This document shows, in pieces, positions 1 to 12,339 of a DNA stretch of 60,000 nucleotides. The stretch comes from Phoronis australis (taxonomy: Eukaryota > Phoronida > Phoronidae). How positions within the stretch are numbered: the stretch's first letter is position 1; every line of letters starts with the position of its first letter. The notes under the pieces are model-generated. The model searched no databases. It saw only the letters and a program-made list of their open reading frames with translations, and was not told the origin of the DNA. The DNA is taken from NCBI GenBank assembly GCA_002633005.1, contig NMRA01000137.1, forward strand, positions 312,001-372,000, in the 5' to 3' direction. Both the position numbers and the translations under genes were made by a program.

Positions 1-3000
1 AACTACTCGATCTAAACTGATACAAATTAGGTTATTTTTTGGGTGGCATGCTCATTTAAGGCTTTAGCATTGAGATTGTTTACACCTCGTAATTTCTTTT
101 ACACCGACGCCCAACTAATGGTACAAATACGGATCCTGGAGTGACCGACCTTGCAAAGTACAAAGGATTTTTACCGATATGAATATCTTGATTTTACAAT
201 GCGCTCCAAAATTGAGCATAATTGGATCTCAGGAAGAAAACTGAACCTGTGAGAATCCATATGCTGGGAATGGCGTAAATGTTACGTTTTGATAATAAAG
301 TCGCTGTTAAAAAAATATTGGCTTTAACAGGCCTTACTCTCCCGTCCTCTTGCATGGAGAAAGTAAGTGAATTGATATAGTTACTTCACTAAATTTAAAT
401 TTATATAAGACGGTGGACAAAACCGTTGAATCTTGTATTTCGTGGTGATATGACAGGTTGATACGAAACAGGGTTTGCTGATACCTGTGATTACTGTATA
501 ATAATGCTCATGATACGAATAACTATAATGGCTGTCATATTGACAGGCACTGCGAGAATACTTAATGGATTTCGATTTCCGTGTTTTAAAGTCATAAGCG
601 GTCAAAAAGTCAGAATTAACAGATCTCACTGTTGCAAAAGCGACACACCTCAATCAGTTTTGGAATCATTCTATAACGGTTACCATCCCGCTTCTGTGAC
701 TCGAAAAACAATACGTTATCACGCGACAGCAGACACTGATTTCACGATTGGTTAAACAGTAAAATCACTCTGTTCCGACTGGCGTAGCAATACCGGCAAC
801 ATAAAACCGCGCGCACGAAATATGGCGCTACATGCGATGCTTAATTACTTTTTAGAATCTGCACTGCGCGCGTTCTGTATCATCACCAGTGCCGGATCAA
901 ATCTTGTCGGCCCCTAAGTTACCAGAAGTCCTGGGGCCTATCGACTTATTTGTGCATTAAACGTGATATAGGAGTTAAAATTTTCCTCGTGAATTTTTAA
1001 GGTCCATTTTCTTGATTTTACGAAACCCCTTTAATTATTTTTGTCATCCGTCGTTAGGCTGTGTCCTACTTTGTTTCGCTGTAGCGTTATCATTTACATC
1101 AGGCAATTTAAATTTAGCTCCTCTTCAAACGCATCAAAACAGTTTTGAATATTTCTAACAAATTGAAAAAGTTATGCACAAAATTCTGCTCACGTTTTTA
1201 TGGCAACCCGTGGCATCTTGCTGGTATTTCGCCTTCTGGTTCTGTGGGAAACACTCAGCCGGCGATTCCAAAACTCTAGCATGAATACAAAGTTATTTAA
1301 CGCTTTGCTTATATCGTATCATTGGACTGACAAAACTAACCTTAATTGAAAATCTGGCATAGTTTACGCGAATGTTTCTTGAAATAAAAGCATCAAGGTT
1401 ACAAACGTACATGTACACTACGTAGATTTCCCGGGTACATGTACGAATCAAGCTCCTTATCTCCTATAAAACAGGCTATGCCTTTTAGATTATTCACTGC
1501 CAATGGGACTTGTTAAAAGGTTCTGACTTTTGTGTATCACTTGTGACATTCATTCAGTAATGTTTTCGTCCATCAGTAGAGAGTTGAAAACTGTTTCCTC
1601 GCGTTGTTACCCAACTGTTGTGCTAATTTCTGTCACACGACAAACCATCATTAAGATTGAACTTTACAAGACTTGCGTAAGATAGAAGTCCGCGCATGCG
1701 CAGATAATTTTCAGCTCCGAAGAGGAAGTTTAAGGCTACGAAAATAGCCGAGGTATTTCGAATACCACCAAGGCTACGGAATTACACCTACCATTGATTC
1801 GTTTGTATATCTCGATGGGCTCACAGGATATTGTATTCACGTCCAGGGTACAACTTTATCACTCGTACCTCCGGACCCCTCATATTTCTGATCTATATCA
1901 ACGATACTCTGTTAAGAGCAAATTGCTTTGCAAGCTACTGAATCGCCTTATTGACGACAAAACTTGGAAGTCAAAGTTTGGCTTTTCAACATGGTGATAA
2001 GAAAAAAAATGTATTCTCTTTGGCTTTAAACACAAACCTACGAAAATGTCATCTAAAATTGACACACACTATCAGTAAACTCTACAAGTCGAAGACTGTA
2101 TATTGGTGTCAAGTTATGAAAGCTCACAATTTCTTACTAAATTGAAGAATTCACGTACTAGTTAAAACTGATTCAAACAGTCAATGGAATGAACAGTGAT
2201 CTATTTAATTCCCCATGCTTCATTTACCAGTGTTGGCTTTGCAAATTATTTGCTTCTAAGCAGTAGGTTAGATGACGTTAGTCCAACAGTCCTCAGGGAG
2301 ACGTATGCTTGACCAGCATCTTAGTAAAGGGACGCAATCAATTTTACAACTGAGAAACACATTTCGGGGATTAATGTTAAATAGAACAAACTCCCTGCAG
2401 TCATTAGCTTAGACCAGAGTTATAAAACAACACAATTGGTTGTTTTTGGTATTCTGTTACAAATCTCCAATTCGCGCCGTTGCGTGTCGGCCATTTACGG
2501 GTAGGTCTAAGCAAACCACTGATAATGTGATTTTAAGTCTGTTTACTATCTAACCCGACACAGCGGCTTTATTACAATTCCTCTATGATATCATAGGAGC
2601 ACTAACACGGTACACGACCTCTCGGCACAGCTTTTGGTTTAGCGAGAAAAGTCTTTAGGCGCGGGTAATCGCAGAAAGGTAAAGTCAATATAATTTGTTT
2701 TGTAAACTTGCTTCAGGAATTTGAAATTGGTCTGTCGCGTGCCAGTTGTAGACCGCAATGTGTATGGGTGATACGTTTGTCGGATTTTTTAAAAAATTAA
2801 ATGCGCAAATAAATCGCGTTTAAAATTTCAAGGTTTTCATTACATTATGCTTGAAAGTGAAAAATCAATTTGCTTTTCAGAGTTCATTTAGGAATGTTGT
2901 TTACTATATCGGAAAACGATTCATTGGCTTTGCTTTGTTTGAAAAAAACAATTTCACGCATTTTTGAATATCATCCCGACTTTCAATTTCCAAGCAAAAA

Positions 3001-5690
3001 TTACGTTTTTCACCACTCTTACACTATTTTGTCTTCTCTTTGACTTTTCTGTTCACTATTTCATCTGCATCGTGTTACAAATAGCATCAGTGATCGACAT
3101 CTTCACAATATTTAACCGTCATACCCGTTACATTTAATCGTGCGTGGGCAAAAGCTTAATATTAGAACGCGCGGGTAAAAACAAGTTAAGCAGAAGAGGG
3201 CAACTTTCCATTTTTGAAAAAAAACTATATAAATTTGAAGCAGTGAGTAGTTCTGAAAATTCCTAAATTTAATTTGATTGAATTACTACTCGTCACAAAA
3301 TCATCACAGCTGGTAGAGACGTGCTTTCGGAAACGTTGAGTTAAGGGGTGTCGATTGTGGTAGCACACTTTTGTGAGTCAAGTAGCTTGTCTTTTATGGA
3401 TACATGTATATGATTTCCAAGTTTGTTTATGTGTTTATCGCAATATGTTCATGTATGCATGGTACTGAAGGAAATGTCAATTACAAATGTTGTACAAGCA
3501 GAATATCACCTCCTAATGAACGGAAGTATTAATTCGGTGAGCGTTCTTATATAACTTTTCTACTCTAATTTTTACTGACAGCGAAAAATGATGCATGTGA
3601 GTCTTGGAGAAAAGCTGGCAGCTAATATTGGATAGTATCTCATAGTATGATAAAATTAAATTGTGTTTGATAATGCTATTAAAATTGAGCGATATCTACA
3701 CATCCTGGGTCTCTTTTAGCAAAGGTCGTAAGTTCGGTATTAACTACATGTAATACGATCCTAATTTCGAGTTTAATTTACACACAGTTCATTAACGAGA
3801 GTCGTTAAGGCGACCGCTAATTGTGAATATGTAAGCGTATCAACTTAACGTCAACTAGATTGTTTCGCGCTGATAGCAAAGAAAAAACGCATTTACAACA
3901 ATATGCCTGCTTCAAATGTGCAATCAAAATCCAAAAAATCTTTGCGTCGATGTGCCACACTCTATCCGTGGAAAGGTCAATGCATTGATTTTTATGGCAC
4001 GAGATAGAAATCTATTGACTGGATAAGAGCGTTTTTGTGAAGCGACTTTTATACATGGACCAATGACTTGTAGAAAATAGCCTATTTTCCAAGGGGCATG
4101 ATAAACCTGTTTAAAGTGGGCGTTCAAAAAATCAAACGAAGGCTCATGGCAGTAATAATCCTAAAATATTGGTGACATACATGAACCATTTTCATCCTAT
4201 ACTCCATCTTTATTGCTAATGTCCATTTTTATATGCGTTTTTACACTGTAGGTCTATGTGACTTAAATGTCTTTGGGTCGACGTGACCCCGGACAACACT
4301 GCAGGTTCCGTCAACATCGTCATTCTGGCAACCTTGACCCTCCCATGTAGTCAATCATTTTCGTGGGAGAGGTTGAGCAGAACCACTCATCCCCAAGACC
4401 TGGAACACATGTACGAGCTACCACGTCCCTTAATTATGTTTTGCGGCAACTTTTGACTTGCTTTGAGATTTGCAACGCTTTGTGCACTCCGACACAAACT
4501 GGAACTTGTCTTAACTAACAAATACGACTGTTTGTGTCCCAGTGGTCTGCAATTTGAGGATTCCGATAGTTTGTTTAGCAGCGACAGTTTGTGGCCTAAT
4601 AGTGCTTCCACGCCTGTGATAAAATGCAACGGTCCAAAATCATGCTTTATGTACGCTGCATAACAGAAGTGGTCTGAATTCTCTGTGGGACAGGTAGGTG
4701 GGACAGGTAGGTTATCATCAGCCCGGGGGCGGGGGCGGTTCATCCGTAGACGGGGATACATCTGTTTATAGAATGAAATCAACTTAAGAGACCCATTTCA
4801 AGAACCTTCCACGAAACTCACCCTTTCGCAGGATTTTCAAACGCCACCCTTCTGTAAGGATTAGTTCCATATACCACGTACCAAACTCGACTTCCTTAGA
4901 CAACTACTTCTTTAACACATTAAGCTTGAAACAAAGGTACAAGGACATGCCATGTTCTATTTCTATCCGTGAAATTAGAAAAAAAATCCTTTAGTAGAGA
5001 TTCGAACTTCTAGAGTGAAGTTTTATGTAAGGAATTTTGAGGGAAAATGAAACCCTTCGTAGGGACACTAGTGACAAGGAAGTCTTCGCTCCCAGCGACA
5101 AGTTCTTTACGTATATAACGTGTAGGGGTACCCCTGTTCTCACCAATCCCATTTTTGGCCAGGTGTGACTGTAGGGTGCAGTTTATTCAATATATATTGT
5201 CCCTTGAGATACTTTATTGATCTCACAAATTCAGTTTTTCACTAGCAATGTCAGGTTTTTATCCCGGCTTTTGATACCTAGAAAAGAGTTTTGCAGCCCC
5301 CCCCCCGGCGCGATCACGGATGCCTATATAATAATGTAATAATACCCGGCTATTAACAAAACAAGTCGTACACTCAATTTTGATCTCCATTAGAGTCTTC
5401 TTAAGTGTTTACTCTTTAAAATGAAGCGTGAGTCTTTAAAGACATGTTTTTGTCTTTGTTAGGAACACAGAGTCCTCGCAATGATTGCCAATTAATGGAA
5501 CTCTGAACGCAGAAATGACCAACAAAGTTAAATTCGGCACAAAGGGAACGATTTCTCGTCATAATATAAAAAAATAATTGCAGGTCTGGTACACGTTGTA
5601 CCAGACGTGAGCAGGCCGCGCTTGTGCTCTCATTGCACTGATCACCTGGAAATATTTTTGTGCTTTATTAATATATAGTTAAAGCCGAGC
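1..5690. other. No recognisable gene (5.7 kb)
   Basis: I see no frame on either strand that resembles a known protein, and no TIR element or LTR. Open frames are short (under 135 codons) and look like chance. Small local features are a palindromic GTACATGTAC pair near 1410-1440, a direct duplication of GGGACAGGTAGGT near 4690-4710, a short C run near 5300, and a hairpin near 5585-5608 (GTCTGGTAC stem). Unrecognised host exons cannot be excluded. Confidence 0.4.
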
Positions 5691-5699
5691 TAAGGAGCT

Positions 5700-5775
5700 A
5701 GAAACCCGACTCAAGGGTCTAGCAGTGTGTCCCATTGGGACTCGAACCCACGATTTCTCGTTACTTCTAGCCATG
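5700..5775 (-). repeat. tRNA-like fragment (B-box relic)
   Basis: Read on the minus strand, this stretch contains GGGTTCGAGTCCC, a near-perfect RNA polymerase III B box and T-arm, preceded by a weak A-box-like stretch. A full cloverleaf does not fold by eye, so it is more likely the 3' half of a tRNA or the head of a SINE than a functional tRNA gene. Confidence 0.35.
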
Positions 5776-5811
5776 TTGTGTACATTAGAGTTAAAACCCT
5801 GGGACGTACCA

Positions 5812-5962
5812 GGCGTGCGTACAGTAGCGTTAGGACGTACACTAGGACCTAGCTAAAATCTAGCCAAACTCACGTGTTCTCGTTTAAAATACCCGACAAT
5901 ATCTCCTGTAATCTCGCGAATTCTTGCTTTCAGCGAGGTACTAGCGTTACTGAACGGGAGGC
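5812..5962 (+). mobile_element. ~152-bp MITE, copy 1
   Basis: The element starts GGCGTGCGTACAGTAGCGT and ends with the inverted counterpart GTTACTGAACGGGAGGC. Its interior includes CTAGGACCTAGCTAAAATC and AATCTCGCGAA. Three further copies with the same termini and interior lie at 8371-8522, 21334-21486 and 57511-59674 (the last split). About 25 bp of imperfect terminal inverted repeat and no coding capacity identify a non-autonomous DNA element. The superfamily is unknown. Confidence 0.75.
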
Positions 5963-7000
5963 AGGTTTTACGAAAACAATGATTCCTGCATCAATTTTTC
6001 ATCAAAGCAGTCGGACACACCGGTAAGTATGTTGCGTCGTCCCGGAGCAATAAGTATTACCATACTGATGGTCTAATTAACTAGATAGTTAGTGGTCAAT
6101 GCAAAAAGTGTTCGTTTGTTGGCAAGTTCAGAATTGCAATGGGTGTCTTTACACAAAATATAAGTATCTCCAGGAAGAGATTTCTGCTATCGCTTATAAA
6201 ACCATTTGAATTTTAAGTATCAACCTAGCGACTGATCTCTCGAAATCGAACACAAGTGACTTCTAGAGAACAAGGAGGCAATTTACCTTAAGTTTAAAAG
6301 CATCACGTTTATTAACAGCGTAAATGTAGTACAAAGGATTTCAACGAATCAGCGAGAGATCTTTAGTTGCCAGGCGATGCAATAATAAGTTTTCACTCGT
6401 TGCCGATGGAAATGGGCTAAGCACTTAGCTAACCTCACTTGCATGCTGTGAGTATTTGCGCACGCCAGCTTCAAGAAAGCCACCCGGAGAGGCATTTATT
6501 TCCTCACGTTTAATTTTCCTCTGACGTAAGATATGTGATGAGCTAATTTTCATTCGGGTGTTTTGGAAGTCGAGATGTTCCCTATACCACCTACAGCGAA
6601 AAAAGTACCTATCAGTACTGTCAGGTGGCGATTAAAGTCACTGGTTCCAACAGATCAACTTTCATTTGTTTTTGAAACTTTCTCATTTTCCTGACAGGCC
6701 CGTAGGAATATAAAAATTATTGGGGGCACCGACCCTGGACGACACGTAACTCCTAATTTCGAAACCACTTCGTCGCACTGGGTTGTATATGTCAAAGTTG
6801 TAAAATAAACTACTTCATCCACTAGGTATGTTTTGTTTTATATGGAGAATATAAGTCTACTAATAATGAGGTGTAACAGATACTGTACATTGACAGGTAA
6901 TTTTATGTTAAGATTGACTGGAAAACATACATGGCGCTCATGCGATTACTCTTGCTGAACAGTAAGAACGAAGACTTGAAATAATTACAGGTGTTTTTAT
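5963..7000. other. No recognisable feature
   Basis: This roughly 1-kb AT-rich stretch lies between MITE copy 1 and the hAT transposase remnant. I see no coding frame, TIR or tRNA. Confidence 0.4.
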
Positions 7001-8370
7001 TTACATTTCAACATAAATCAGTCGACGTTGCTCTGTTACAAACAGGAACTCGTGCGACTAAGTCTAACGTGGTAAAAACCCCGACTTGGGCCTTTCGTAG
7101 TTCACTTCCTTGTACAAAATCGTTTGCAACATCCGCCAAAATTAACTTAACACACATGTCTTTGTGAACATGGAGCAACATTAAATGGTTCAACCTTCCC
7201 TGTCCTATTGTGGAACGTAAATATGTCTTTACACGCCTAAGAGCACTAAACGCTCGTAAACTTGCACTCAGACTGACAGCATGCACCAACAGGCGATAAA
7301 AGAAACTAAACTGTCATGCGGTACTGAATTCCACGTATCCGTGTTTTCATTTCGGAATCATTGCAATGTTGGACTCTCCAGGACCAGAGTTCCTGTAAAC
7401 AATCACAGTTACCTATCACACGATTCAGAGCTTCAGCCTTCACAATCCATCTTTTTGGACACAGTTGCCGAATGTTACCCATTTCTCTGTCGTCAAGCAA
7501 CGCATCTCGTATTTGATTCAACTGCGCGTCACGTTTGTGAGGTTAATTATCAGTTTGGTAATTTCGTAGGTGGTGTCTAATGCATCTGCCATCAACTTGC
7601 ATCGTTTAATACTATCTGAGCAGGCAAGATTCAACGCGTGGCCATAACAATGTATGTACAGGGCGCGATGTTCTTCCAGTTTAAGGTTGACACAACTCCA
7701 TTTAGGACTCACTACTCATTGCGCTGCAACCATCATAGCATTGACCACGACATCTGCTCAAAGACAAGTTCATTCGCAACAGTGTGTCTTTTAGAAATGA
7801 TGTGATTGTTTGGGCATCCATCATTTCCTAGCGAAAAACCCCATGAAAATCGTCATGAAGTTGCAGTAATTCGTCTACCCATCAATTCACTATTAGAAAC
7901 GTCAGTAGTTTTGTCTGTCAGTATACTGAAATTGGGACTGCCGCGAATACACGACGTTATTTCTCGGAGAACTTTTAAAGCCACCAGTTTGATCGCTTCA
8001 TTTTGAATACATGTGCCCGGTTGCATGAAACAGTCCCCAATTAGGGACTTAACCAAGTTTCCAAACTACTTAGGGAAGTCCCTATAAGGATTTTGTTTAA
8101 GGACTGTTGCATGAAGTGGTCCTACACTCGTCCTGATTAGGAGCGACCTAAATCCGTGGATAAAGTCGCTTAATATGGCGAACATTATTATCAACGAGAG
8201 GATATCTGTCGCATTTACGTCCTCTGTTCCACCTTTTGAATCATTGTTCGAGCAGAGTGCGTAGTCAGTGTGCATTATATGAGAATTCGAGTTTTTCTAC
8301 TACTGTTGAGAGAGCAGACGATCGACTGTGGTCGCCCACGTTAACTAGTGTAAATTAAAAACATCGAACT

Positions 8371-8522
8371 GGCGTGCTCTCATTAACGCTAGGACCTACG
8401 CCAGGACCTAGCTAAAATCTAGCTAAAGTCACGTGTTCTCACTTAAAATACACGGCAATATCTCACGTAATCTCGCGAAATCTTGCTTTTTAGCGAGGTC
8501 CTAGCGTTACTGAACGGGAGGC
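8371..8522 (+). mobile_element. ~152-bp MITE, copy 2
   Basis: This is the same element as at 5812-5962: GGCGTGC start, ACGCTAGGACCTACGCC, interior ATCTAGCTAAAGTCACGTG, and GTTACTGAACGGGAGGC end. It lies inside the 2.4-kb TIR element. Confidence 0.75.
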
Positions 8523-9044
8523 TGTTGAGAATACCATAATCATGCTCTGGTAGGAGTCGCCGCACTTCCCAACGCGCTGTTAAAGTCGTCTGCCCCCCTT
8601 ATTAAGTGAGACGTGGGGAACTCGTGGCACTATGGTAATCGATAAATTCAGTTTATGATGGAACTTTTACTTCAGTGTGTGAGATCACGCCTTTCCTGTT
8701 CGACAACCTAAAAACAACTGTGGCAAAAGAACTTTTGCCTACAGAGGTGCTGTCGCCTACAACGGGCTGGGTATTGCCGTCGCTAACGTGCCCAATGTCT
8801 ACGACTTCAAACAGAAGTACTGGGACTTTGTGCGTGATTCGTTACTGTAGGCCTCAGCTTATCACTATTTTACTCTATTTTATGTTATTTATTCATCAAA
8901 TTGTACACATTAACTAATTTTTTACTAATTTATTTTATTTATTATCTTTTCGATCGAATTGTGTATAGCTGTCTGTATTTTACTTCATGTAATTAATTAC
9001 GACTGGGCCCAACTTGAAAATCAGTGTATTCACTGAAGTGGTCA

Positions 9045-10051
9045 CAGTGGCGGATCTAGGATATCACAAGGGAGGGCCCAACATTTTGTCTGTAAGAATT
9101 TGCGCAAAGCACGATTGTAGATGCGAATGGGGGGAGGTCAGGAGGAGGGGGTTTGCCACCCTCCCTTCCAGGAAAATTTTGTGTTTTTTCCTCTAAAAAA
9201 CAAGCATTTTCCTTGATTCCTGAAGTAGTATCCAAGAAAAAAAGGCAAAAAAAAAAAAAAAAAAAANAAAAAAAAACACGAAGAACGTGTCAAACAGGAA
9301 AAACTGCAATTAAAACAGACTCGAACCCACGACCTAGAAGAGTAAGCGTGCTGCACAACTACACCACCACGATTTCACTCCTGTTACGGTTCAAAGAGAC
9401 CTAATTGTTTATGGTTCACAGCGTTTGCGCGCGAAACCTACTTCTTTATGTATTGCTTATTACACGTTTTATATTTTGTGCAATCGGTTCGTAACAATTT
9501 TTTTCTATTTAAAATAGTCTTCAATTGTCCAAAAGACCAAATCCGTTTTTCGTGTTGGCAATAATGACGCGATTGCTTTGGAAATCGTCCTAAGTTAAGG
9601 TTTGACAAAGAGAGAATTATGAGTTTCTGAGTGATTCACTAAGGCTTCGATTAAAATTCACATCTTACCAGCAGCTTCTTTTTTTTCATCGTCACTCAGC
9701 TTCCATTTTCTTTAAAAAATGAAGTAAGTTTCTTCATTGGACAGTGGAGCAGACGACGGAAACGAGTCGTAGTGCGCAGCGCTACTGCCGGTCGCCTGGG
9801 ATATCGCGGGAGAGCCTATACTTAGCCATAGCTCTGTTACGATTGCGCCGTGTTTCGAATTTGACGCTTGAAATTGGATCTGAGCCCTGTACACTAAAAC
9901 TGCACACATTTAAATCTTGTTTCATCCCTGTAATTTTAATTACCGGGGTTAATTAATAAACTCAACATTTCCCTACGCTCTTGCTGTTTTGTATTTTTGC
10001 TGCAGCCAAGGGGGGTGGGCGGGGCCCCTGTCCCCCCTCAATCCGCCTATG
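9045..10051 (+). mobile_element. 1-kb non-autonomous hAT-like element, copy 1
   Basis: The left end is CAGTGGCGGATCTAGGA; the right end is ATCCGCCTATG, whose reverse complement CATAGGCGGAT pairs with it. A 5-bp target duplication GGTCA flanks it (9040-9044 and 10052-10056). It interrupts the LINE 3' UTR, whose two halves join cleanly. A second, inverted copy lies at 43593-44709. The interior has an A-rich run with one N (9267), a tRNA-like segment (about 9320-9390, minus strand) and no transposase. The CAGTGG terminus suggests hAT, but a 5-bp duplication is shorter than the usual 8. Confidence 0.8.
9320..9390 (-). repeat. tRNA-like segment inside the 1-kb element
   Basis: On the minus strand this reads GTGGTGTAGTTGTGCAGC (A-box-like) followed after about 25 bases by GGGTTCGAGTCTG (B-box-like). 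The corresponding segment in copy 2 (about 44298-44366, plus strand) keeps both boxes (GGTATAGTGGTAAAGC and GAGTTCGAGTC) while the anticodon region differs. It may be an internal Pol III promoter or a SINE captured before the element spread. Confidence 0.5.
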
Positions 10052-11334
10052 GGTCACCCAGTCTTTTAAAGAAGTATAAATAAATAAATAAATAAATAAA
10101 CAACTCCAGCTTCTCTCGAAGCTTTCTAACTATCATGATATCCCAACCCTTGAAAATCTAAATCTTGCCTTTTTAACTCACTGTCGCTAAACATCTCGAG
10201 CGGATTAGTTCTGTCACCGAAAATTCGTTTTTCAACAGCAATATGAGCTTGATCAGTCATTTTATTGCTAGGGATTCAACTTAAGGACTTACTTTCAGTA
10301 ACCCCAAAAGTTGAGTCCCTATTTAATGCCTATACTAACTGGGAACTTTCCATGCAACAGTCCCTAAAATTTAAGGACGTCCCTAAGACTTAAGGACATC
10401 CCTAACATTTAGGGACCGTTTCATGCAACCGGGCACTGGGGACTTATATTTATTTGTTTTCTGCGACGACTGTAATTTAGAAAGACCTGTTTCTGTTTCT
10501 TTTAGATGGAACAGTTGAATAAAATTGGAGTCTTGTTCATCTCCGTCACCCCTGAACGGTATTCCCTGTCTTGCCAAAAACGTATGTTTGCTAATAGTTT
10601 CCGGAACATTCTGCGGTTTTTCGCTTTTTGGTCTCCATGGGCTGTTGACAGTTGTTTACCAATATGCTTCGTTAAATCAGACGTCTTGTCAGTAGCCTTA
10701 TTTTAGTTGGTGTAACCGGTAACAACAACTGATAGCTCTTGCTTTGCGGAAGACAGCAGGCCCATGTGATAAGCTTTTGCACATACGTACACAACAGCTT
10801 GTCTCCCCACTCAATATAATGCAGTCACGGCCATGTGAGAAACCACAGTTTTTGAAATTGACGATTTTTCTTGCCAAAAGGTCGTTTTGGAAAGACGTGA
10901 TTTGGAGGTTGGCGTGGATGCTCGGGAATGTTTTGAAAACTTGTTGCGTGGTGTGAACCGACTGTGAAGAACTGTTTTGGTGAATTTGGGAGTTTTCACT
11001 TGGTGCTAACATTTAGTACAGTAAAGCCTATATCCTATTGTTAGTGTATTTTCTGGCTATAAAAGTAGGAATTCTATGTTTCATATTCTATTTCACGGAG
11101 ATCCTACTCGCGTTTCATAAGAGAGTGAAATACGTTTCTGATTTCAACATTAGAACGCGACAATATGGGACTTAGTATGGTGTCAATATACTACAGCCAT
11201 TGTTGAATACTTTCAGGAAATATGGTACACAAACAAAATTTGAGACCAAAATGTATTATCACCGTGACCAAATCGATAACTGCTTCCCGTACAAAATTTC
11301 AAATCTGCGGTCTTCCATCCTATATTTTTACTGT

Positions 11335-12339
11335 CCTACCGTATAACAACTCAAAGGGTGAAAATCCTGTGCTTGATTGCGGGACTTACCGATAAGCAAA
11401 CAGGACAGCTGGCAGACAGCGGTCCCAGTCCTTCTATACACACTTTCTTCAGCATGGCTTTTAGTACACCGTTGATACTTTCACAATGCCCGTTACAGCG
11501 TGGATTGTAAGGGGTCGTATACAGCTGCTGTGCACTCACAAATCTGCTGATCTCGTTCCACGGTCACTCAGGATCTCTCGTGGGAAGCCTATTCTACTGA
11601 AGACCTCTAACAATGCTTCAACCACACGTTCTGTCTCAATCTTCGGTAGTGCCACTGCTCCCGGGAATCTGGTGGCGAAATCTACCACCGTGAGAATGTA
11701 TCTGTTTCCCTTGTCGCAGACTGTAGCTATAGGGCCAATCAGATCAATCGCGATCCTCTTGAAAGATTCCTCCACCAAAGGCATCTCTCCCAAGGGTACC
11801 TTGGTCACTCGATCTTTCGGAATTGTCTTCTGGCAGATGTCGCATGACCTGCAGAATCAGGTCATTTCTGATATCGCTCCTGGCCTATAGAAGTTGCTGG
11901 TGATACGGTCAGTTGTCATCCTAACACCGAAGTGTCCATCGAGTATGGACTCATGGGCGAACCTCATCATGGACTTCCGTAAACTGCTCGGCACGACAAC
12001 TTGTTTCACATCGTCACCGTCTTTATTCTTGAACAGCCGATAGAGTATTCCTCGCTGAACCTCCATCACGTATGACCCCTTGCCTTTGGTCTGTCACTGA
12101 CCTTTGGCTTCAGCTTGCTTCCACAACTTTTTTGGTGATAAATCTTCATTCTGGGCGTCTTTGAACTGATTTAGTTCCACGTCTTGTAAGGTCAGAGACA
12201 CAGCTAACGGATTAATATCTGCTTTTTGTCGCTCTGCATGAGCTGTGGTAGTCACTCCTACCGCTCCACTGCTGGATTCTGCAGGATCCGTTCTTACCGA
12301 CATGTCGGCCACCTCTTCTCCCTCTGGAGTTGAGGTCAC
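11335..12339 (-). pseudogene. Retrotransposon integrase, broken
   Basis: After a linker (FKDAQNEDLSPKKLWKQAE, near 12180-12100), the HHCC zinc-binding domain shows HESILDGH (near 11950) and CRSCDIC (near 11845), separated by an in-frame TGA at 11857-11859. The catalytic core follows, with IAIDLIGPI for the first Asp, ILSDRGT for the second and CESINGVLK for the Glu. Near 11425 the frame shifts; the downstream frame shows DWDRCLPAVLF and FSPFELLYG before similarity stops near 11335. In such elements the enzyme inserts the cDNA into the genome. This copy cannot make it intact. Confidence 0.85.

Larger units (their letters stand above)
8690..10101 (+). mobile_element. LINE 3' fragment (ORF2 C-terminus and 3' UTR), interrupted
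   Basis: An open frame from about 8698 to a TAG at 8848-8850 encodes a 50-residue tail (KRTFAYRGAVAYNGL, VPNVYDFKQKYWDFVRDSLL) of the type that ends many invertebrate non-LTR retrotransposon ORF2 proteins. The 3' UTR follows, with GGGCCC and a CAGTG-N4-CACTG hairpin, then (AAAT)n at about 10077-10101. The same hairpin and tail occur in the LINE at 26.8-28.1 kb on the other strand. The UTR is split at 9044/10052 by a 1-kb element. It is a 5'-truncated, dead copy. Confidence 0.75.
8013..10436. mobile_element. 2.4-kb element with GTGCCCGGTTGCATGAAAC termini
   Basis: The left end reads GTGCCCGGTTGCATGAAAC and the right end is its exact reverse complement; similarity continues inward (CRGTCCC, then repeated GGGACTTA-type blocks). 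The element splits the hAT transposase between its KYKSP and IQNE coding blocks, so it is younger than that gene. No clear target duplication is visible at the ends. Much of its length consists of later insertions (8371-8522, and about 8690-10101). No transposase of its own was recognised, so it is probably non-autonomous. Confidence 0.75.
7008..11012 (-). pseudogene. hAT transposase (ZMYM1-like), broken and interrupted
   Basis: This is a decayed minus-strand hAT-family transposase of the kind annotated as zinc finger MYM-type protein 1-like, read in several frames. In order: a TTF-type zinc-finger region (about 10960-10740, WLHY-like block and Cys pair); a block containing ARQGIPFRGDGDEQDSNF (10577-10440); a block with QNEAIKLVALKVLREI and a DKTTDVSN motif (8000-7853); HCYGHALNLAC followed by a Leu/Ile-rich stretch (7712-7518); a CPKRWIVKAEALNRV block (7521-7306); and a C-terminal hAT dimerisation block with FSALRRVKTYLRST and LNHLMLLHVHK (7289-7050). 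Frameshifts, stops and a deletion before the dimerisation block show it is inactive. Codons on either side of 8013-10436 continue the same domain, so that segment is a later insertion. Confidence 0.85.

Noticed and set aside
4387-4782. 131-codon minus ORF
   Set aside because: No family resemblance, and its sequence is low-complexity Arg/Pro-rich at one end; probably chance.
7281-7580. Plus-strand 99-codon ORF
   Set aside because: It is the antisense shadow of the hAT transposase remnant, which has clear conserved motifs on the minus strand.
11486-11890. Plus-strand 134-codon ORF
   Set aside because: Antisense of the integrase; the minus strand carries the HHCC and catalytic motifs.
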